From the NCBI RefSeq assembly GCF_029395495.1, contig NZ_CP113918.1:186001-250000 (forward strand): a stretch of DNA of 64,000 bases. The letters are read 5' to 3'. Each line of letters begins with the position of its first letter. Within the stretch, counting starts at the first letter, position 1. The notes below the pieces were generated by a model, which was given only the letters and a program-made list of their open reading frames with translations, had not been told where the DNA came from and did no database searches. This stretch comes from Bifidobacterium sp. ESL0769 (lineage in GTDB: Bacteria > Actinomycetota > Actinomycetes > Actinomycetales > Bifidobacteriaceae). Shown piece after piece: positions 34,930 through 43,961 of this stretch. Made by a program: the position numbers and the translations under genes.

Positions 34930-36090
34930 TTATTTCAGCAGATAATCCTTAGCTGATACGAAGCGCCCATTAGGGGTGCGGAAACTTGACTTGCCGCGAT
35001 AGACGACTTGTCGTTGCTCGATGGGGATATCGAGGTCGCGGCCGACGGTTTTCAGGTGACGGAAGAAGTCGTCGCGTGGCGTGATGCCGGACTTGATTTC
35101 GATGAGTTGAGGCGAAAGGGAGTTGGTCATGTCCATCAGATCGACTTCCACGCCGTTGGAATCACGGTAGAAATAGAGCCGGGATTCGCTGTTGGCGTTG
35201 AATCCGCGTTTGAGCGTCTCCTCGATGATGAGGTTCTCAAACACGGCTCCGCGCTTCGGATGTCGGAGCAGTTCGTCGACGCTGCGGATGCCGAGCAGAT
35301 AACACAGCAAACCCGTGTCATAGAAATAAAGTTTTGGCGTTTTGGTAAGTCGTTTGCGCGGGTTCGAGAAATAAGGTGATAACAGGAACACGATATAGCT
35401 GGCCGATAACGTGGTCAGCCAGCTATTGATTGTTGGCCGGCTGAGTTCCGTATCGCGAGCTAATTTTGAGGTATTGAGCAACTCTCCTGAATTTTGAGCG
35501 CATAAGCGGAGGAAATTCTCAAAGCTTCGATAATTCCGGATTTCAAGCAGGTCTGAGATGTCGCGTTGAAGATAGGTATCAAGGTAACTGCGAAAATAAA
35601 TATGTTCGGGAATATCGGCTTCATAGATATGTGGATATCCTCCTCGAAACATGAATCGGTCAACGGGGAAATCCGGGATTGAGTGTGACACTTCGTGGTA
35701 GCTCAATGGCAGTAATTCAAGAATCCCTACTCTTCCCGCCAGCGATTCCTTGATATTTTTGTTGAGCAGGAAATTTTGTGATCCCGATATGGCGTATTGT
35801 CCCATCTCATGGCGTTCGTCCGCGACGACCTGTATTTCAGGGAACAGTCCGGGCGCATACTGTGCTTCGTCGATGAACGAGTGAACAGGTTGGCTGTGCA
35901 TGAATCCAGTGGGATCATTGTTGGCGAGGCTTCTAAGTTCCGAGTTTTCGAGGTTGAGATAAGTGAAGTCTGGAAATGCCGATTGCAGCATGGTCGATTT
36001 GCCGCTCTGGCGCGGCCCCATGACGGAAACTATCGGGAACCATGTCGCCATCTGTTTGGCGTGTGGGGTCAATTCGCGGGGGATGAGCAT
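34930..36090 (-). CDS. AAA ATPase with DUF4143 domain (second copy)
   Basis: 386 aa. Walker A GPRQSGKST (about residue 26), Walker B VHSFIDEAQ, then ISGSQNFLL, and a wHTH-like part around LLNTSKLARDTELSRPTINSWL. The C-terminal DUF4143 region keeps VEVDLMDM followed by QLIEIKSG, a complete PD-(D/E)XK-like E/D...EXK pattern, unlike the copy at 14054. Its start lies 43 bp from the first 23-bp-period repeat array, which therefore occupies its promoter. The two DUF4143 proteins are only distantly similar. Function of the family is unknown; ATPase plus nuclease-like fold suggests DNA-related action. Confidence 0.9.
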   Translation of the reverse strand: MLIPRELTPHAKQMATWFPIVSVMGPRQSGKSTMLQSAFPDFTYLNLENSELRSLANNDPTGFMHSQPVHSFIDEAQYAPGLFPEIQVVADERHEMGQYAISGSQNFLLNKNIKESLAGRVGILELLPLSYHEVSHSIPDFPVDRFMFRGGYPHIYEADIPEHIYFRSYLDTYLQRDISDLLEIRNYRSFENFLRLCAQNSGELLNTSKLARDTELSRPTINSWLTTLSASYIVFLLSPYFSNPRKRLTKTPKLYFYDTGLLCYLLGIRSVDELLRHPKRGAVFENLIIEETLKRGFNANSESRLYFYRDSNGVEVDLMDMTNSLSPQLIEIKSGITPRDDFFRHLKTVGRDLDIPIEQRQVVYRGKSSFRTPNGRFVSAKDYLLK

Positions 36091-36132
36091 GGTATATCCA
36101 TTTCCGTAACTCGACAGAATAATTATTAAATT

Positions 36133-36201
36133 TTATGATAGTTGTAAAATTGAATTTATGCAAGTTGTAAAATTCAAATTATGTAAATTGTAAACTAGTA
36201 T
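36133..36201. repeat. 23-bp-period array 1 (3 copies) in the DUF4143 promoter
   Basis: TTATG occurs at 36133, 36156 and 36179, exactly 23 bp apart. The unit reads TTATG-NAA/TAG-TTGTAAAATT-NAA; copies abut with no spacer. Placed 43-111 bp upstream of the DUF4143 start. Confidence 0.95.
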
Positions 36202-36298
36202 TTCGTGATTTCTAGTAGGAATGAGCTCGGGTTGCTGGAAGTCTGATAGGAATGATGCTGATTCGGCGTTTGATTTTAGGATAATCAGTCATTTCGTG

Positions 36299-36459
36299 TT
36301 ATGTAAATCTATCAGTAGAAGTTATGATGGTTGTAAAATTCAGATTATGCAGATTGTAAAATTCAAATTATGTAAATTGTCAACTTGGGCTTATGTAAGT
36401 TGTCGGTTTCGTTTTATGTAAATTGACGGTTTGAGATTATGCAATCTGTCGGTTGGCGA
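36299..36459. repeat. 23-bp-period array 2 (7 copies)
   Basis: TTATG occurs at 36299, 36322, 36345, 36368, 36391, 36414 and 36437, all exactly 23 bp apart. Positions 6-13 are mostly YAARTTGT; the second half varies (AAAATTCA, CAACTTGG, CGGTTTCG, CGGTTTGA). Lies between the DUF4143 gene and the XRE regulator, 255 bp before the latter. Confidence 0.97.
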
Positions 36460-36713
36460 CGACTGCTTGTAAGAAGGGTATCTTGAAATCGTTGGAATTC
36501 CGCCATGTCAAAGACTTTTTGCAGAGGATTTTCGTGTTCTGGCTTGGAGTGTTTGGACGTGTTGAGTTACGTTGAAATTGCCGGAACGGTTGTCGGCAGC
36601 TCAAGCAAGATTATTCGTTCGATATTGCAAGAAGCAGGAGCGATTTGAAGTACTCTTGAATGAGCGCATGTCAGCAAAGGGTTTGTAGGACAGGAAAACG
36701 GAAGGGCGCGACG

Positions 36714-37301
36714 ATGGCGGTGCAGATGCGGTTGGGTGGTCAGATTCGTGAGCATCGTGAGGCTATGAGCTTGTCGCAGGACGACCTCGCAAGCAAGATC
36801 TTCGTCTCCCGTCAGACGGTTTCGAATTGGGAGAACGGCCGTACCTATCCCGACGTCCAAAATCTCTTGCTGCTGGCCAAACTTTTCGGCATCACACTGG
36901 ACGAACTGGTCAAAGGAGACGTCGAAGAGATGAACAACGAAATCAAACGCAACCGCGAGCAAATGCTTCTTTGGTTTGCGGTGTCTTGGGTCTTGATCGG
37001 CATATCGGTAGTTACGTATTCTGCTTTCGCGATTTTGACTCATGGCAATGGCGAGAGCCCGATAGGATGGCTTGGTTCTTTAGGATGTTGGACTGGGTTG
37101 TTGGGGTTCGCCGCTTCGGAGCATCTCGGAAAATTAGAGAAGAACGTCGATGTGAAGACGTTCCGCGAGCTCGTGCAGTATTCGACCGGTCAAAAAATCG
37201 ACCGCACTCACTGCAATGACATTCTTCCCAAAATCGCTTCGGTTATCGTCCTTGTTCTTTATGCGGGCATCCTGATTTTCAACGATATTGCCTGGATGTA
37301 G
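36714..37301 (+). CDS. XRE-family regulator with C-terminal membrane helices
   Basis: 195 aa from ATG 36714 (GGAAGGG about 9 nt upstream). Residues 5-62 are an HTH_3 domain: LGGQIREHREAMSLSQDDLA, then VSRQTVSNWENGRTYPDVQNLL. After a charged linker come two or three helices (about 84-105, 115-130, 172-192). HTH plus membrane tail suggests a membrane-tethered regulator that senses envelope state or a small partner. The gene lies between repeat arrays 2 and 3, so its product is a leading candidate to bind them; this is inference. Confidence 0.88.
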   Translation: MAVQMRLGGQIREHREAMSLSQDDLASKIFVSRQTVSNWENGRTYPDVQNLLLLAKLFGITLDELVKGDVEEMNNEIKRNREQMLLWFAVSWVLIGISVVTYSAFAILTHGNGESPIGWLGSLGCWTGLLGFAASEHLGKLEKNVDVKTFRELVQYSTGQKIDRTHCNDILPKIASVIVLVLYAGILIFNDIAWM

Positions 37302-37333
37302 CTCGTCTGACTTGTTACAGCTAACAAGAAAAC

Positions 37334-37402
37334 TTATGCAGATTGACTAATAGAACTTATGCAAATTGATAAATAGCGTTTATGAAAATCGTATGGTTCG
37401 TA
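37334..37402. repeat. 23-bp-period array 3 (3 copies)
   Basis: TTATG at 37334, 37357 and 37380, again exactly 23 bp apart, beginning 33 bp after the XRE stop. First halves (GCAGATTGA, GCAAATTGA, GAAAATCGT) match arrays 1 and 2; second halves are more diverged. Confidence 0.92.
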
Positions 37403-37757
37403 AACTAAACATTATATATTGCAATGGTTTAAGCGATAGCATTATGTTTGAACAAGTTTCAGTTTCTGATTTATAAAAATAACATTACTGCTGTTCGTTT
37501 TTTAGAATTCAAAGTTACAAAGGCAATATTTCTGGACTTGGTTTTGGCCTATAACCCATATTTTTCGGTTTGACAATAATGTCTTGGGTAAGAGAAATTT
37601 AAATTATATTTCCTCACAATCCTGCGGGATTTGTGGGGTTTATTTTCAACGTAGAAAGATTATTGGGTAGCTTTTGAACGTTGCGGTGGCGATTGATTAC
37701 TTGAATTGCGTGTATGGCTGTGTGCTTCCGCGACGAAAACAACTGGAGGTGATTGGG
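37403..37757. other. AT-rich intergenic stretch
   Basis: 355 bp with no gene. It holds an imperfect hairpin at 37612-37638 (CCTCACAATCC with GGGATTTGTGGGG) followed by TTTATTTT, which may be a weak terminator. Confidence 0.4.
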
Positions 37758-38264
37758 ATGAACGCCATATTACGGCAGTCGTTGAGCGGACAGTACGAGA
37801 GTGTGCAGAAGCGTAATGTCTACAAATATTATGATGCGTTGAACGAATTCGACATGCTTTTTGACGACTATATGGCTGAAGGTCTTTTCGATGAGCTCAT
37901 GCCGGTCCGTGACGTGCACGGCGAATGCCCGATAGTGACTGCCCTCGGTGCGGAGAACCTTTATTTCTTGCTTGAACGAGTCCGCGCTACCGGCGGTAAT
38001 GCTAATGTCTTTGTAAAATCCGGGAATAGCATCGTTCCCATTTCCTTTACCCAGGTCGAGTTGGTGCCAAAGGGCGCTGCTGACTTGTCCGATAAGGGTG
38101 AGTGGGAGAACGGCGACGCGACGATTGATAGTTTTATCGCCTATCTTCGCACGCAGCCCAACGGCGTTGTGCTTCCGGATGCCTTGCCAAAAGGCCCGTT
38201 GACAAATATGACTTTGGGCAAGCAGGATGTGCCAATCGGTGCTTCGTGCGAGGTGTCAGTTTGA
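37758..38264 (+). CDS. hypothetical protein, acidic
   Basis: 168 aa from ATG 37758 (GGAGGT 7 nt upstream). Soluble, acidic, alpha/beta pattern: a helical start (LRQSLSGQYESVQKRNVYKYYDALNEF), then ENLYFLLERVRATGGNANVFVKSGN and a C-terminal segment with LPKGPLTNMTLGKQDVPIG. I do not recognise the family. It is in the AT-rich accessory block, followed by an unrelated membrane-protein gene. Base use is lower in GC than the flanking core genes. Confidence 0.75.
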   Translation: MNAILRQSLSGQYESVQKRNVYKYYDALNEFDMLFDDYMAEGLFDELMPVRDVHGECPIVTALGAENLYFLLERVRATGGNANVFVKSGNSIVPISFTQVELVPKGAADLSDKGEWENGDATIDSFIAYLRTQPNGVVLPDALPKGPLTNMTLGKQDVPIGASCEVSV

Positions 38265-38443
38265 TATAAAAATAAGTGGATATGAAAAGACACGGGATAA
38301 TGCATATATACTTATAAACTCAAATGTTTTGGACGATTTAAGTCTCAGTTTTCATGAGATTATAAATGTCGGAATAGCGCTTACATTTAGCTGGATGTGT
38401 ACTTCTGATTTGTTCATATTTATTAGCAGTTAAAATTTGATGT

Positions 38444-39232
38444 ATGAATATGAAAATGAGCAACCTTAAATGGGTTTCTGAGCTGAGAGAAAACTGGAAG
38501 GGAAAGCACTATGCAGAATGTGTTTGGCAGATCGTTAAAACCATTATCCTGGTTATGATTTTAATCTGGATAAGTTATGAAGTGGCTAAGAGTATGGTTA
38601 TTGGGCTAAAGCCGTACGTTTCACTTTTGATTTCCTTGGCCCTCGTTTTGTTTTTTATTGGAGTACCGCTTTATTGTGCTTGTAGGTCTTGGCAACGGCG
38701 TAAATGGTTTACTGATTTTGTACTAATTTTCCATTCCGTTGCCTCAGTTATACTTGGAGCTGTTTTATTCACTATATGGGCGACGAAATATTCTTTTGAG
38801 GATTCTACATCGATTTTAGGTCCGATAGAGCACCACCGAGAGGTAGCGCAGATTGCAAAATCCGCGCCGTTTATCGCTATAGCTATTGTTGCTGATGCAG
38901 TAGAACTACTCGTTTTGTTATTATTCTACACGGATGTATGCCATTCCAGTCAGAACGAAAGAGGTATTTGGAAGATACTTAATCTCGGCAAAACTTCAGA
39001 AAAATTCGTCGAAAATTGGTTTGTGCGCACTTTTTATTACGCTCCAATAATTCTTGTTCTTGCCTTTAGCGTAGCTGCACTTGTAAGCGTGGAAGGCAAT
39101 GATCACGAAGTCTCCAAGATGGTTCTCAATGTGATTGCTGGTTGGATTACGTTTAGTTACTTTACTCAACTCATGGATGAACGAATTTGTCCGCAACGTG
39201 GTCTTTTCAAACAACAAAGGAATAAAGACTAG
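38444..39232 (+). CDS. hypothetical integral membrane protein
   Basis: 262 aa. Start among ATG 38444, 38450 and 38456 is not settled; no clear ribosome site is present. About six helices: 29-50, 60-80, 90-110, 145-165, 198-220 and 228-245. A charged loop with SSQNERGIWKILNLGKTSEKFVENW lies between helices 4 and 5. No recognised family. The gene is AT-rich and uses many A/T-ending codons, unlike dnaK next door, which suggests acquisition by transfer. Confidence 0.75.
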   Translation: MNMKMSNLKWVSELRENWKGKHYAECVWQIVKTIILVMILIWISYEVAKSMVIGLKPYVSLLISLALVLFFIGVPLYCACRSWQRRKWFTDFVLIFHSVASVILGAVLFTIWATKYSFEDSTSILGPIEHHREVAQIAKSAPFIAIAIVADAVELLVLLLFYTDVCHSSQNERGIWKILNLGKTSEKFVENWFVRTFYYAPIILVLAFSVAALVSVEGNDHEVSKMVLNVIAGWITFSYFTQLMDERICPQRGLFKQQRNKD

Positions 39233-39600
39233 AGCTGGAGGACATATCGTTTGTATAGGCTTATACAATAACTTATTTTGGAAAATAGTCTTTAACGCGC
39301 AAGGCTACCATCTTGATAGATAAGACGCAGCTTTGTTTATTAAACTCTAGTTTTGCCCCTATAGCAGATTTCAATGTATATCGTGTTTTTACGTATGAGA
39401 TTGACCCCGGAGTTTCATGATTTTTCGCATGAATGACTTTCAGGAGGGCCTTGCAGACTTCAATATAAAGTATCCGATACTTCCAGGCCAAATCAGATTT
39501 GGGATTTGCGGTCTCAGCGAGTGTTTCAGATTTCTGTTATTTTTTCTTTTCTTGATTTATATGTTAAATCCTTGGGATTCCAACGTTTCATGACGAATAA
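39233..39600. other. AT-rich gap before the dnaK control region
   Basis: 368 bp with no gene I can support; it marks the end of the low-GC block. Confidence 0.4.
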
Positions 39601-39617
39601 ATCCCTAATTCCAAAAA

Positions 39618-39698
39618 CTTGAGCCAAAAAGACTCAAGTTTTTTCGGAAATTCGGGAATATAATTTGACAATACAAAGTTGAGTGAAGTAGGCTCAGG
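39618..39698 (+). promoter_or_regulatory. two HAIR (HspR) boxes and dnaK promoter
   Basis: HAIR box consensus is CTTGAGT-N7-ACTCAAG. Box 1 is CTTGAGC-N7-ACTCAAG (39618-39638); box 2 is GTTGAGT-N7-GCTCAGG (39678-39698). TTGACA at 39665-39670 and TAGGCT at 39689-39694 (18-bp spacing) form a promoter whose -10 region lies inside box 2, so bound HspR would block RNA polymerase. Confidence 0.9.
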
Positions 39699-39819
39699 TT
39701 TTGGAACATCAATCAGGTGCGAACCTGGATGCGGACCGCGAACGAGAAACGAAAGTCTCGGCACGGCTTCCGGACCCGAGCGAACAGATGTGAAACGTAA
39801 CGAATAAGGAGAAACGAAT

Positions 39820-41718
39820 ATGGGACGTGCAGTAGGTATTGATTTGGGTACCACAAACTCTTGCATCGCAACGCTCGAAGGCGGCGAACCCACGGTCATC
39901 GTGAACGCCGAGGGCGCTCGCACCACCCCGTCGGTGGTTGCGTTCAGCAAGTCCGGCGAGATTCTCGTCGGCGAGGTCGCCAAGCGTCAGGCCGTGACCA
40001 ACGTCGACCGCACCATCAGCTCGGTCAAGCGCCACATGGGCACTGACTGGTCGGTGGATATCGACGGCAAGAAGTGGACTCCGCAGGAGATTTCCGCACA
40101 GATTTTGATGAAGTTGAAGAGGGACGCCGAGGCGTACCTGGGCGAGCCGGTGACCGACGCGGTCATCACCTGCCCTGCATACTTCAACGACGCACAGCGT
40201 CAGGCGACCAAGGACGCCGGCAAGATTGCAGGCTTGAACGTGCTGCGTATCATCAACGAGCCGACGGCTGCGGCACTGGCTTATGGCCTTGAAAAGGGCA
40301 AGGAAGACGAACGCATCCTGGTCTTCGACCTCGGCGGCGGCACCTTCGATGTGTCCCTGCTGGAGATCGGCAAGGACGACGACGGCTTCTCCACCATTCA
40401 GGTGCAGGCCACGAACGGCGACAACAAGCTCGGCGGCGACGATTGGGATCAGAAGATCATCGATTGGCTCGTCAGCGAAGTCAAGAACAAGTACGGCGTC
40501 GATCTGTCCAAGGACAAGATCGCTCTGCAGCGCTTGAAGGAAGCCGCGGAACAGGCCAAGAAGGAGCTCTCCAGCTCCACCGAGACCAACATCTCGATGC
40601 AGTATCTGGCCATGACCCCTGACGGAACGCCTGTCCACCTCGACGAGACGCTGACTCGCGCCCACTTCGAGGAAATGACTTCCGATCTGCTCGGCCGTTG
40701 CCGCACGCCGTTCAACAACGTGCTGCACGACGCGAACATCTCGGTTTCGCAGATCGACCACGTGGTCCTCGTCGGCGGCTCGACCCGTATGCCGGCCGTC
40801 AAGGAGCTCGTCAAGGAACTCACCGGTGGCAAGGCCGCGAACCAGTCCGTCAACCCGGATGAGGTTGTGGCGATCGGCGCCGCGGTGCAGTCCGGCGTCA
40901 TCAAGGGCGACCGTAAGGATGTCTTGCTCATCGACGTCACCCCGCTTTCCCTCGGTATCGAGACCAAGGGCGGCATCATGACCAAGCTCATCGACCGCAA
41001 CACCGCTATCCCGACCAAGCGCAGCGAGGTCTTCTCGACCGCTGAAGACAACCAGCCTTCCGTGTTGATTCAGGTCTATCAGGGTGAGCGTGAGTTCGCC
41101 CGCGACAACAAGCCGCTGGGCACCTTCGAACTGACCGGCATCGCTCCGGCTCCGCGTGGCGTCCCGCAGATCGAGGTCACCTTCGACATCGACGCGAACG
41201 GCATTGTGCACGTTTCCGCCAAGGACAAGGGCACCGGCAAGGAACAGTCCATGACCATCACCGGCGGATCCGCTCTGCCGAAGGACGAGATCGATCGCAT
41301 GGTCAAGGAAGCCGAAGCTCACGAGGCCGACGACAAGAAGCGTAAGGAAGACGCCGAGACCCGCAACACCGCCGAATCCTTCGCCTATCAGATGGAGAAG
41401 ATGGTCAATGACAACAAGGACAAGCTCTCCGATGATGTCGTCAAGGAAGTCACGGGTGATGTCAACGACTTGAAGGAAGCCCTGAAGGGCGACGACATCG
41501 ACAAGATTAAGTCCGCCCAGGAGAAGCTGACCACTTCCTCGCAGAAGATCGGTCAGGCGCTTTATGCGCAGCAGGGTGCCGAAGGTGCTGCTGGCGCCGC
41601 GGGTGCCGGTGCTGCCGGCGCGGCAGGCGCAGGCTCCAGCTCGTCCTCGTCCGATGACGACGACGTGGTTGACGCCGAAGTCGTTGACGACGATGACGAT
41701 AAGAAGGACAACAAGTAA
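39820..41718 (+). CDS. dnaK: molecular chaperone DnaK (Hsp70)
   Basis: 632 aa, usual length. Start ATG 39820 with AAGGAG upstream. Actinobacterial Hsp70: phosphate-1 motif [12 protein letters not shown], connect and phosphate-2 region [14 protein letters not shown], adenosine motif [13 protein letters not shown], interdomain linker [19 protein letters not shown], and acidic C-terminus DDDDKKDNK after an Ala/Gly-rich segment. Folds nascent and stressed proteins with DnaJ and GrpE in the cytoplasm. Controlled by HspR at the HAIR boxes. First gene of the operon dnaK-grpE-dnaJ-hspR. Confidence 0.98.
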   Translation: MGRAVGIDLGTTNSCIATLEGGEPTVIVNAEGARTTPSVVAFSKSGEILVGEVAKRQAVTNVDRTISSVKRHMGTDWSVDIDGKKWTPQEISAQILMKLKRDAEAYLGEPVTDAVITCPAYFNDAQRQATKDAGKIAGLNVLRIINEPTAAALAYGLEKGKEDERILVFDLGGGTFDVSLLEIGKDDDGFSTIQVQATNGDNKLGGDDWDQKIIDWLVSEVKNKYGVDLSKDKIALQRLKEAAEQAKKELSSSTETNISMQYLAMTPDGTPVHLDETLTRAHFEEMTSDLLGRCRTPFNNVLHDANISVSQIDHVVLVGGSTRMPAVKELVKELTGGKAANQSVNPDEVVAIGAAVQSGVIKGDRKDVLLIDVTPLSLGIETKGGIMTKLIDRNTAIPTKRSEVFSTAEDNQPSVLIQVYQGEREFARDNKPLGTFELTGIAPAPRGVPQIEVTFDIDANGIVHVSAKDKGTGKEQSMTITGGSALPKDEIDRMVKEAEAHEADDKKRKEDAETRNTAESFAYQMEKMVNDNKDKLSDDVVKEVTGDVNDLKEALKGDDIDKIKSAQEKLTTSSQKIGQALYAQQGAEGAAGAAGAGAAGAAGAGSSSSSSDDDDVVDAEVVDDDDDKKDNK

Positions 41719-41720
41719 TT

Positions 41721-42620
41721 ATGTCCGGGTTCGATAAGGACGACTATCTGAAGGATCTGCCGGATCCCGACGACGCATGGCTCAACTCCATGGCTGGGTT
41801 CAATGCGCCGGGTGCAGGATTCTGCGGGTCCCCCGATGGGGCTGATTCTGCCGAACCCGAGCAGACTAACGCCGGCGCAACCGGCGAAAAGGCGGGTGAA
41901 ACAATGAGCTCCGAACAGTCGAATAACAAGGCCGACGACGAGGCGAAGCAGAACCCACAGGGTGCCGCCGCAACAGACGCCAACAACAACGACAATACGA
42001 ATGTGAACGCAGGCAACGGTTCCGCGCAAACGAATGCTGGCCAGGCTGGTGCTGACAATAGTCAAGCCAACGCTACTGGTGCTGCAGCTGCCGTCGCTAA
42101 TACCAACAGCGACAAGGCAACCGGCGACGCAGACAAGGCCGGTGCTACTGATGCTGCCGATGGCAAGGACGGCGAGAATACGCTGACACCGCTCGGTCAG
42201 GCGAAAAAGGAAGCCGCGGACTATCTTGATGCGCTCCAGCGTGAGCGTGCCGAGTTCGTCAACTTCCGCAACCGCGCGAAGAAAGAGCAGGAGATCTTCC
42301 GCCAGCACGGCATCATCGATGTGCTCACGGCGTTGCTCCCGGCTCTCGATGACATCGACCGTATCCGTGAGCACAGCGACCTCGACGATTCGTTCGCTGC
42401 TGTGGCCAACAAGATCGACAAGGCGTTCGAGAAGTTCGGCGTGGAGAAGTTCGGCAAGAAGGGCGAAACCTTCGATCCGACCAAGCACGAGGCGATACTT
42501 CACAAACCAGATGCCAACGCGACCGAAGAGACTGTGGACACCGTCGTAGAGGCGGGCTATCGCATCGGCGACCGGGTGATCCGAGCCGCTCGTGTGGTGG
42601 TGGCTTCCCCGAAGGCCTAG
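41721..42620 (+). CDS. grpE: nucleotide exchange factor GrpE with long disordered N-terminus
   Basis: 299 aa against about 200 for most GrpE. It starts 2 nt after the dnaK stop. The conserved domain begins near residue 155 (KKEAADYLDALQRERAEFVNFRNRAKKEQE) and contains the GrpE signature region NATEETVDTVVEAGYRIGDRVIRAARVVVA. The first 150 residues are Ala/Asn/Gly/Asp-rich and likely disordered. It releases ADP from DnaK and serves as thermosensor in the cycle. No sign of damage in the exchange domain. Confidence 0.95.
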   Translation: MSGFDKDDYLKDLPDPDDAWLNSMAGFNAPGAGFCGSPDGADSAEPEQTNAGATGEKAGETMSSEQSNNKADDEAKQNPQGAAATDANNNDNTNVNAGNGSAQTNAGQAGADNSQANATGAAAAVANTNSDKATGDADKAGATDAADGKDGENTLTPLGQAKKEAADYLDALQRERAEFVNFRNRAKKEQEIFRQHGIIDVLTALLPALDDIDRIREHSDLDDSFAAVANKIDKAFEKFGVEKFGKKGETFDPTKHEAILHKPDANATEETVDTVVEAGYRIGDRVIRAARVVVASPKA

Positions 42621-42649
42621 CGGGTTTCCGCAATGACGTAATACGTAGA

Positions 42650-42682
42650 GTGCGATTCCCCGCGTAGCCGGAGGGTCGCACT
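42650..42682 (+). other. hairpin between grpE and dnaJ
   Basis: AGTGCGA pairs with TCGCACT across a loop that itself contains GC-rich pairing (CCGCGTAGCCGG). No T run follows, so it is a partial attenuator or processing site lowering dnaJ-hspR expression. Confidence 0.55.
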
Positions 42683-42743
42683 TATCGTTTGTAAAGTCGT
42701 TGCAGGGAATGTATTGGCTTAGCCCGAGAAGGAGGGCAGTGAT

Positions 42744-43796
42744 ATGGCTGAGAATGAATGGCTAGATAAAGATTTTTACAAGGTGCTCGGCGTCTCCAAG
42801 GACGCGACGAGCGCAGAGATCACCAAGGCTTACCGCAAGCTCGCGCGTAAGTACCATCCCGATCTCAACAAGACCAAAGAGGCCGAGGAGAAGTTCAAGG
42901 ACATCTCGGAGGCCTACGATGTGCTCAACAACGAGGATCAGCGCCGCAAGTACGACGCGATTCGCCAGTTCGCGGGCGGCGGCGCGAGGTTCGCCGGCGG
43001 TTCCGGACAAGGCGGGTTCGGCGGGGGAGCCTCCGACTTCTCCGACATCTTCGGTTCGATGTTCGGTGGCGGTGCGGGTGGCCCCAGCGGGGTTCGCTTC
43101 TCGACCTCCGGCGGCGGTCCGACCAACCTGAACGACATCTTCTCGATGTTCGGCAATGCGGCTGGCCAAGGCGCCGGTGGCTACGCAGGTGCGGGCTCAG
43201 GTTCTCCCTATGGTTCCGGTTTCGGCGGCGGGTCGAGCACCTACCGTGAACCGCAGGAGCCTGTGCGTGGCGAGGACCGTAACTCGAAGATCACGCTGAC
43301 GTTCCGTCAGGCCGTGAAGGGCGCGACCGTTTCGCTCAAGGCAGGCGGGCGCAAGTTCAAGACCCACATCCCCGCCGGCGTGAAGGACGGGCAGAAGATT
43401 CGGCTTCCCGGCAAGGGCAAGCTTGGTTCCAACGGCGGTCGTGCAGGCGATATGTACCTGCAGATCCACGTGAAGAACGACACGAAGTTCAGTCTCGATG
43501 GCAACAACATCGTGATGCCGCTGCCGGTCACCATCGGTGAGGCCGTTGCGGGCGCGCGCGTCAAGGCACTCGACTTCGACGGTAATGAGGTCACGTTCCG
43601 CGTGCCGGCCGGCACGTCGAGTGGAGCCGAGGTCCGTGTTGGCGGCAAGGGTGTTCCTGGTCGTGATGGTGACTTGGTCGGACGTGTTGAGATTCGCGTG
43701 CCGAGCAGGCCCAGCATGGCGCAGAAGCACGATGCCAAGGAATTCGACAAGAATTCCGGCGAGTTCGTCGACGAGGTTGCCAAAGAGCGCGAGTGA
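42744..43796 (+). CDS. dnaJ: DnaJ-family co-chaperone without zinc fingers
   Basis: 350 aa. GAAGGAGG precedes the start. J domain at residues 8-72 with the HPD triad at 38-40 (KYHPDLN), a Gly/Phe-rich linker (75-165) and the two beta-barrel client-binding domains with [12 protein letters not shown] and [13 protein letters not shown]. None of the four CXXCXGXG motifs of type I DnaJ is present, so this is a type II J-protein (CbpA-like). It stimulates DnaK ATPase and hands over clients. Downstream gap to hspR is 165 bp. Confidence 0.95.
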   Translation: MAENEWLDKDFYKVLGVSKDATSAEITKAYRKLARKYHPDLNKTKEAEEKFKDISEAYDVLNNEDQRRKYDAIRQFAGGGARFAGGSGQGGFGGGASDFSDIFGSMFGGGAGGPSGVRFSTSGGGPTNLNDIFSMFGNAAGQGAGGYAGAGSGSPYGSGFGGGSSTYREPQEPVRGEDRNSKITLTFRQAVKGATVSLKAGGRKFKTHIPAGVKDGQKIRLPGKGKLGSNGGRAGDMYLQIHVKNDTKFSLDGNNIVMPLPVTIGEAVAGARVKALDFDGNEVTFRVPAGTSSGAEVRVGGKGVPGRDGDLVGRVEIRVPSRPSMAQKHDAKEFDKNSGEFVDEVAKERE

Positions 43797-43961
43797 ATCG
43801 TGTGAGTTGATTGGTCTATTTGCAATCGGGTAAGAACTTTGCGAATAGGCCAATCAAGCAGTTTTAGGTAAGATAGGCAATATGTATTACGTTGACAGAT
43901 AAAGGGGTCAATGCAATACGTTATGAATAAAGTGACAGACAATGACGAGCGGAGGTGAATG

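Noticed and set aside
36133..36459. CRISPR array
   Set aside because: Units abut every 23 bp with drifting halves and there are no repeat-spacer boundaries or cas genes.
39709..41322. 537-aa open frame antisense to dnaK
   Set aside because: Mirror of a strongly coded GC-rich gene; His/Arg/Asp/Val-rich nonsense composition, no ribosome site, no family.
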